NCBI GenBank assembly: GCA_017397695.1
Contig: JAFQIF010000174.1
Span: forward strand, 1 to 8,898
From: Clostridia bacterium
GTDB taxonomy: Bacteria > Bacillota_A > Clostridia > Christensenellales > Aristaeellaceae
Direction: 5' to 3'
Length of the DNA stretch: 8,898 bases
The translations under genes and the position numbers were made by a program. The notes under the pieces are model-generated. The model saw nothing but the letters and a program-made list of their open reading frames with translations. It did not search any database and was not told where the DNA came from. Below are positions 4,737 to 8,898 of this stretch, piece after piece (within the stretch, counting starts at the first letter, position 1; each line of letters opens with the position of its first letter).

Positions 4737-6887
4737 TCAATAAAGCAGCAGGTAGATCAGCGTTACGCACAGGCCAAGGCCAAAGAGCAGCAGGCCATAG
4801 CTCATCGTATGCGTCATCCTGCGCATCGCCGCGAGCATGCCGTTCCACCAGCCAGCCAGCGTGCCGGTATAGTGATGCGCATGCGGATGGCGGCGGAAGA
4901 TCGTCTGGTTAAGCACCTCGGCGCACTTATCGGCAAAGCCGCCCACCGTATCGGTGAAGATATTGCCGATGCGTACGGTCTCGGTATAGTGCTTCATCTT
5001 CAGGAACGTATTGGTGAAGATCAGCGCCAGCCAGTCCAGCACATCGCCAAATGCCTTCGCCGTGACTGCACCCGCAAAGGACAGCGTGCGCAGCGCCGGC
5101 CAGTAGACCTTGTTTTCCAGCTTTTCTTCGTTGCCGATCTGCGCCAGGATGCCGCCGAAATTCAGCAGGCCCATGATCGCCGGGCGATAGACGCGGTCCT
5201 CAATATCCAGCTTCTCGGGCCACAAATCCACATACACGCGCGTGCCATTTTCTTTGGGCATGAGCTTTACGCGGATGAAGAACAGATAAACAATCAGGCC
5301 GATGCCCAGCGAGATGCACGCACCCTTGAGATTCACCCAGGAGAAATACTCCACATGATGCTCAGGCGTGCCCGCATGCAGGAAGCCGCCGGCAAAGTCC
5401 GCGATCGCGTCCATGGTCAGGTTCGGCTGCGCGCCCAGCAGCGGCACGAGCACCGCGCTGGCCAGCAGCGCAAGGCCGGACAGGAAGGTCATATACTTCT
5501 TGTTGGCGTCGTAGAAGATCTGCTCGCTCGGGTGCTTCTGCCAGAAGAGGCAGATGTAGAGCTTGATCATGTACGCGCCGGTCAGACCGCCGGAGAAGAG
5601 ATAGACCCACTCGGCGAGGGTATACAGCGTGGCAGCACCGGTCAGGCCGTCATGCGTGAGCAAATGGACATATTCGACGATGCTCTCATGGATCAGCGTC
5701 TTGGAGACATAGCCGGAGAAGCCCGGAACGCCCATCAGGCCGAAGGCGCCCATCAGGAACGCAAAGTGCAGAATCGGCTTCCTGCGGCCAAATCCGCGCA
5801 CATCGTTCAGATTCAGCTTATGCAGGTGCATGTACACCACGCCCGCCGCCATGAACAGGATGAGCTTGAAAAGCGAGTGGTTGAGCATGTACAGCAGCGC
5901 GCCGCGGGCCGCCAGTGCATTGTGATGGCCCAGCAGGCAGCTCATGGCGATACCCGTGAGGATAAAGCCGATCTGAGACATCGAGGAGCAAGCCAGCGTG
6001 CGCTTGAGGTTCACGGAGAACACAGCAAGCACCGCGCCGCCGAGCATCGTGATGAGCGCCAGCACCAGCAGCATATTGCCCCAGGCCTTGCTCTCGCGGA
6101 AGATATTCGCGGAGACCACGATGATGCCGAACACACCGGACTTGGTCAGGATACCGGAGAGCAGCGCAGAAGCCGGAGCCGGAGCCACCGGATGCGCCTT
6201 GGGCAGCCAGATATGCATCGGGAACATGCCCGCCTTGGCGCCAAAGCCAAAGAGGATGCACAGGCTTGCCGCCCAGAGCGCGCCCTTATTCGTGCATTCC
6301 TCTGCCGCATGGTGCAGTTCGGAGATGGTGAGCGTACCCAGCGTCATGTACAGGATGAACAGGCCAACCAGCATAACCATGCCGCCGATGATGGCGACAG
6401 CCAGATACGTCTCCGCCGCGCGCATCGCGCCCGGGGTTTCGTCGTGTGCAACCCAGGTATAGGACGTGAACGACATGATCTCAAAGAAGATGAACGTCGT
6501 ATACAGGTCGCTGGAGAGGAACACGCCCAGCGTCGCGCCCAGGGTCATCAGATAGAAGAAATAGTACCGGTTACGGTTGTGGTAGTGATGGGCAAAGTAC
6601 TGCTTGCTGAGCATGCTGGTACACAGCCACATCACGCCGCCGATAAGCGCATAGAGCGCGCGGAAGCCGTCGAGCTCAAAATTGAGCGCAAAGCCGCAGA
6701 AGCCCGGGATCGTGAGCGTATACACTTCGCCCTGCACGACGCCCAGCAGTGCCTTCGCGCAGGCAGCCAACGTCACCAGGCAGGAAACGATCACGAAGTT
6801 GTCGCGGGCCGTCTTGTTATAGCGGCCGGCGACGTAGGAGATCACCGAAGCGATCATCGGGAAAAAGACGAGAAACGCGAGAGTCAT
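4737..6887 (-). CDS. Proton-translocating membrane subunit, NuoL/MrpA/HyfB-like, with long C-terminal extension
   Basis: The 716-residue membrane protein belongs to the Proton_antipo_M family, which forms ion channels in complex I, Mrp antiporters and membrane-bound hydrogenases. Key channel residues are visible: Glu136 in FIFFEIMSF (TM5), Lys218 in FGAKAGMFPMHIWLPKAHP (TM7), Lys249 in LTKSGVFG (TM8), Lys341 in NHSLFK, and Lys396 in GYVSK (TM12). The KAHPVAPAPASALLSG stretch is closest to the HyfB/HycC/NuoL side of the family. After the 14-helix core there is about 200 residues extra (515-716): a helix near 521-538, a long polar stretch with a histidine cluster HPHAHH (667-672), and a last helix at 697-716. 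NuoL has a comparable lateral-helix extension but totals about 613 residues. AGGAGGGAGG lies six bases before ATG 6887, and only 16 bases separate it from the preceding gene, so the two are co-transcribed. The exact complex cannot be decided from this window. Confidence 0.88.
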   Translation of the reverse strand: MTLAFLVFFPMIASVISYVAGRYNKTARDNFVIVSCLVTLAACAKALLGVVQGEVYTLTIPGFCGFALNFELDGFRALYALIGGVMWLCTSMLSKQYFAHHYHNRNRYYFFYLMTLGATLGVFLSSDLYTTFIFFEIMSFTSYTWVAHDETPGAMRAAETYLAVAIIGGMVMLVGLFILYMTLGTLTISELHHAAEECTNKGALWAASLCILFGFGAKAGMFPMHIWLPKAHPVAPAPASALLSGILTKSGVFGIIVVSANIFRESKAWGNMLLVLALITMLGGAVLAVFSVNLKRTLACSSMSQIGFILTGIAMSCLLGHHNALAARGALLYMLNHSLFKLILFMAAGVVYMHLHKLNLNDVRGFGRRKPILHFAFLMGAFGLMGVPGFSGYVSKTLIHESIVEYVHLLTHDGLTGAATLYTLAEWVYLFSGGLTGAYMIKLYICLFWQKHPSEQIFYDANKKYMTFLSGLALLASAVLVPLLGAQPNLTMDAIADFAGGFLHAGTPEHHVEYFSWVNLKGACISLGIGLIVYLFFIRVKLMPKENGTRVYVDLWPEKLDIEDRVYRPAIMGLLNFGGILAQIGNEEKLENKVYWPALRTLSFAGAVTAKAFGDVLDWLALIFTNTFLKMKHYTETVRIGNIFTDTVGGFADKCAEVLNQTIFRRHPHAHHYTGTLAGWWNGMLAAMRRMTHTMSYGLLLFGLGLCVTLIYLLLY

Positions 6888-6903
6888 GGTCTTCCTCCCT
6901 CCT

Positions 6904-8370
6904 TTAGATCACGCCGGCGGACACGGCCGCCAGGCTGCTGATGATGTTGTTGGAGAAGATGCCGCACAGCACGATCGCGATCGTGAGGATCGCCAGCGGC
7001 AACTTCATCTGCCAGGTCGGGTCATAATTGCGTCCTGCCTCAAGGCCATGCGTATCCTCCAGCGGACGGAAGAACGCAAAGAACGCAACGCTCATCAGAT
7101 AGATGGCCGTCAGCACCGCAGAGACCAGGATCGCCGCTACACCCAGATAGCCCATGAAGTATCCATCCGCAACGGCAGCGGAGCCGATCATCCACTTGCT
7201 CACAAAGCCCGGCAGCAGCGGCGTGCCCATCAGCGCCAGCGCCGCAACCGTATACACCGCAAAGGTGAACGGCATCACATTGCCCATGCCGCGCAGGCTC
7301 TCGATCTGCGTGCGGTGGGCCTTCACCAGCACCGCGCCGGCGCAGAAGAACAGCGTGATCTTCATCAGCGCATGGAAGACCATGTGGCTGAGCGCCGCCG
7401 TGAGGCCCTGCGCCGTCATCAGGCAGGCAGCCAACACGATGTAAGACAGATTGGAAATCGTGGAATACGCCAGGCGGCGCTTGAAGTGATGCTCGCGCAC
7501 AGCCATCGTGGAACCGTAAACAATCGTGAGCACAGCCAGCAGCACGGCAATATGCTGTGCCCAGGTGCCGCGCAGCAGATGCGCGCCGAAGCTGAAGTAC
7601 GTTACGCGCATGATCGCAAACACGCCGGACTTGACAACCGCAACCGCATGCAGCAGCGCGGTAACCGGAGTCGGGGCAACGGAGGCCCTGGGCAGCCAGG
7701 CATGCATCGGGAAGATGGCAGCCTTGACGCCAAAGCCCACGTACGCGCTCAGGTAGCCCAGGCGCAGCAGCAGCGGATGCTTGGAAGCAAACGCCTCGCT
7801 CAGCACGCCGCCCATGGCGAACGTGCCGCCCTGGCCAAAGGCCACGATAATCATCACGCCGACAAAGCCCACAGCCGCGCCGAAGAACGAGTAGATCATG
7901 TACTGATGACCCGCCTTCACGCTCTCGCGGCTGGTGCCGTGCATAACCAGCGGCAGCGTCGCCATCGTCAGGAACTCATAGAAGATGTACATCGTCATGA
8001 TGTTCGCCGCGGTGGAAATGCCAAGGGTTACGCCGTAGGTGATGGTATAGAGCGCAAAGAAGTGATTCTCGCCGCCCTCGTGCTCCATGTATTCAAAGCC
8101 ATAGAGCACAGCCAGCGGCCACAGGAATGCCACCAGCGCCGTAAACACGCTGCTGAGCCCGTCAATCCTGAAGGCGATAGGCATATCCTGCATGAGCATG
8201 AACGCGACCGTCTGGGTCTCTTTCGGCTCCGCCAGACACAGCAGCACGATGAAGGAGGTAAAGAGCGTGACGCCCTCCACCGCCCACTCACGCTGGCCGC
8301 GCGTCTTCAGCGGGAAGACCAGCATCGCAAGACCCGCGATGATCGGAAGGAAAACCGCAAGGCAAAGCAT
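6904..8370 (-). CDS. Proton antiporter-like membrane subunit, MrpD/NuoN-type
   Basis: The 488-residue protein with about 14 hydrophobic segments is the usual size for MrpD or NuoN. Channel residues are all kept: Glu132 in YIFYEFLTMATLP (TM5), Lys216 in FGVKAAIFPMHAWLPRAS (TM7), Lys247 in VVKSGVFA (TM8), Lys337 in FHALMK, and Lys392 in GFVSKW (TM12). It should therefore move protons (or take part in Na+/H+ exchange) within a larger membrane complex. The start is ATG 8370, preceded by AGGAGG at six bases; the frame stays open further upstream but would overlap the preceding gene without its own binding site. Its stop is 16 bases from the next gene and its start 11 bases from the previous one, a tight operon. 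Its C-terminal helix and tail resemble those of the preceding subunit, suggesting that these two are closer paralogues of each other than of the third. Confidence 0.9.
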   Translation of the reverse strand: MLCLAVFLPIIAGLAMLVFPLKTRGQREWAVEGVTLFTSFIVLLCLAEPKETQTVAFMLMQDMPIAFRIDGLSSVFTALVAFLWPLAVLYGFEYMEHEGGENHFFALYTITYGVTLGISTAANIMTMYIFYEFLTMATLPLVMHGTSRESVKAGHQYMIYSFFGAAVGFVGVMIIVAFGQGGTFAMGGVLSEAFASKHPLLLRLGYLSAYVGFGVKAAIFPMHAWLPRASVAPTPVTALLHAVAVVKSGVFAIMRVTYFSFGAHLLRGTWAQHIAVLLAVLTIVYGSTMAVREHHFKRRLAYSTISNLSYIVLAACLMTAQGLTAALSHMVFHALMKITLFFCAGAVLVKAHRTQIESLRGMGNVMPFTFAVYTVAALALMGTPLLPGFVSKWMIGSAAVADGYFMGYLGVAAILVSAVLTAIYLMSVAFFAFFRPLEDTHGLEAGRNYDPTWQMKLPLAILTIAIVLCGIFSNNIISSLAAVSAGVI

Positions 8371-8381
8371 AGGCGCCCTCC

Positions 8382-8898
8382 TTACAGAATCGCCGCCGCA
8401 GCGGTGGCAATCACGTTGGTCAGGGGCTGGGCCAGCACGCCGCACAGCACGACGCCCACCGCCAGCACAATCATCGGAACGGTCATCAGCTTGCCCGGCT
8501 CCTTCTTCTCCAGCGCGTCGTAATCAAAGTCCTTGCCCGGGAAGAAGCCATTGATAACCACCTGCAGCAGATAGGCCGCCGTCAGCAGGGCGGAGATGAT
8601 CAGCACGATCGGGCCGATGATGCCGAATGCACCGATGCCGGCGTCCATCGCACCGGTAGCCAGCTGCCACTTGCTCACGAAGCCGCCCGTCGGCGGGATA
8701 CCGATCAGGCCCAGAGACGCGATGGTCCAGCACCAGATGGTGATGGGCATCTGCTTGCCGATGCCGCGCAGATCGCGGACATAGGTCTTGTGGGTCTGAT
8801 GGTTGATCTCGCCCGCGCACAGGAACAGGCCGTTCTTGATCAGGGAGTGCGCGATCACATGCAGAATCGCGCCGGCGAAGGCCACCGGATGCAGGCAG
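8382..8898 (-). CDS. Proton antiporter-like membrane subunit, MrpD/NuoN-type (C-terminal part only)
   Basis: The last 171 codons of a gene that begins beyond the right edge; a full-length relative would have about 480-500 residues. The fragment starts within the helix carrying the HSLIK motif (fragment Lys21), continues through GLFLCAGEI, the RGIGKQMP loop, GIPPTGGFVSKW with Lys76 (TM12), and two further helices, and ends in an alanine-rich tail. An internal GTG at 8885 is not a start, because the frame and the family similarity continue to the edge. It is the first of three consecutive antiporter-like subunits visible, all read leftward, and its TAA is 11 bases from the next start, whose ribosome binding site fills that gap. 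Confidence 0.88.
   Translation of the reverse strand, partial: CLHPVAFAGAILHVIAHSLIKNGLFLCAGEINHQTHKTYVRDLRGIGKQMPITIWCWTIASLGLIGIPPTGGFVSKWQLATGAMDAGIGAFGIIGPIVLIISALLTAAYLLQVVINGFFPGKDFDYDALEKKEPGKLMTVPMIVLAVGVVLCGVLAQPLTNVIATAAAAIL

Noticed and set aside
4647..6941. 764-codon open frame on the plus strand, exactly opposite the NuoL-like gene
   Set aside because: Its translation is dominated by Arg, His, Gln and Ala with no domain or membrane pattern, as expected for the complement of a GC-rich membrane-protein gene. The opposite strand has clear family motifs, a ribosome binding site and a terminator.
6886..8523. 545-codon open frame on the plus strand opposite the MrpD/NuoN-type genes
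   Set aside because: Same Arg/His/Gln-rich shadow composition, spanning the boundary of two real minus-strand genes, with no recognisable motif.

Overview
The window is about 60% GC (estimated by eye) and gene-dense. It looks like a chromosomal segment from a high-GC member of the Clostridia (Bacillota), possibly a gut lineage. The reasons are the PRK06851-type P-loop protein, the MepA-like MATE exporter, strong AGGAGG-type ribosome binding sites at six-base spacing, compact intrinsic terminators, and palindromic GC-rich intergenic repeats. The assignment to Clostridia is an inference and no genus can be named.

Layout from left to right. (1) Bases 1-320, plus strand: the C-terminal end of a surface protein, with six perfect TPTAEPTA octapeptides, one membrane anchor and a basic tail, followed by an intrinsic terminator. 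(2) Bases 404-1489, plus strand: a PRK06851-family ATPase with an intact first P-loop and a decayed second one. (3) A two-way terminator hairpin lies between this gene and the convergent MATE-family exporter (1524-2888, minus strand). (4) Bases 2889-3334 hold no gene. They contain a mosaic of GC-rich palindromes bounded by 12-base inverted ends, then a repeat unit, then the terminator of the next gene. (5) Bases 3335-4591, minus strand: an M20-family amidohydrolase, apparently transcribed alone and lying between two direct copies of the same intergenic repeat. (6) Bases 4737-8898, minus strand: the 3' end of an operon with three successive proton-antiporter-like membrane subunits (Proton_antipo_M family, as in NuoL/M/N, MrpA/MrpD and HyfB/HycC). 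It closes with a strong terminator at 4699-4727.

The three membrane subunits would form the ion-pumping arm of one multi-subunit complex of Mrp, Mbh/Ech-hydrogenase or complex-I type. The deciding electron-transfer or small Mrp subunits would lie upstream, beyond base 8898. The remaining genes look like independent single-gene units: export of organic cations or drugs (MATE), hydrolysis of N-acyl amino acids or small peptides (M20), and an ATPase of unknown role.

I see no CRISPR array, transposase, tRNA, rRNA or recognisable defence system, and no convincing undescribed system. The signals most worth following are the structured intergenic repeats around the amidohydrolase, the half-dead tandem ATPase, and the identity of the three-antiporter complex.
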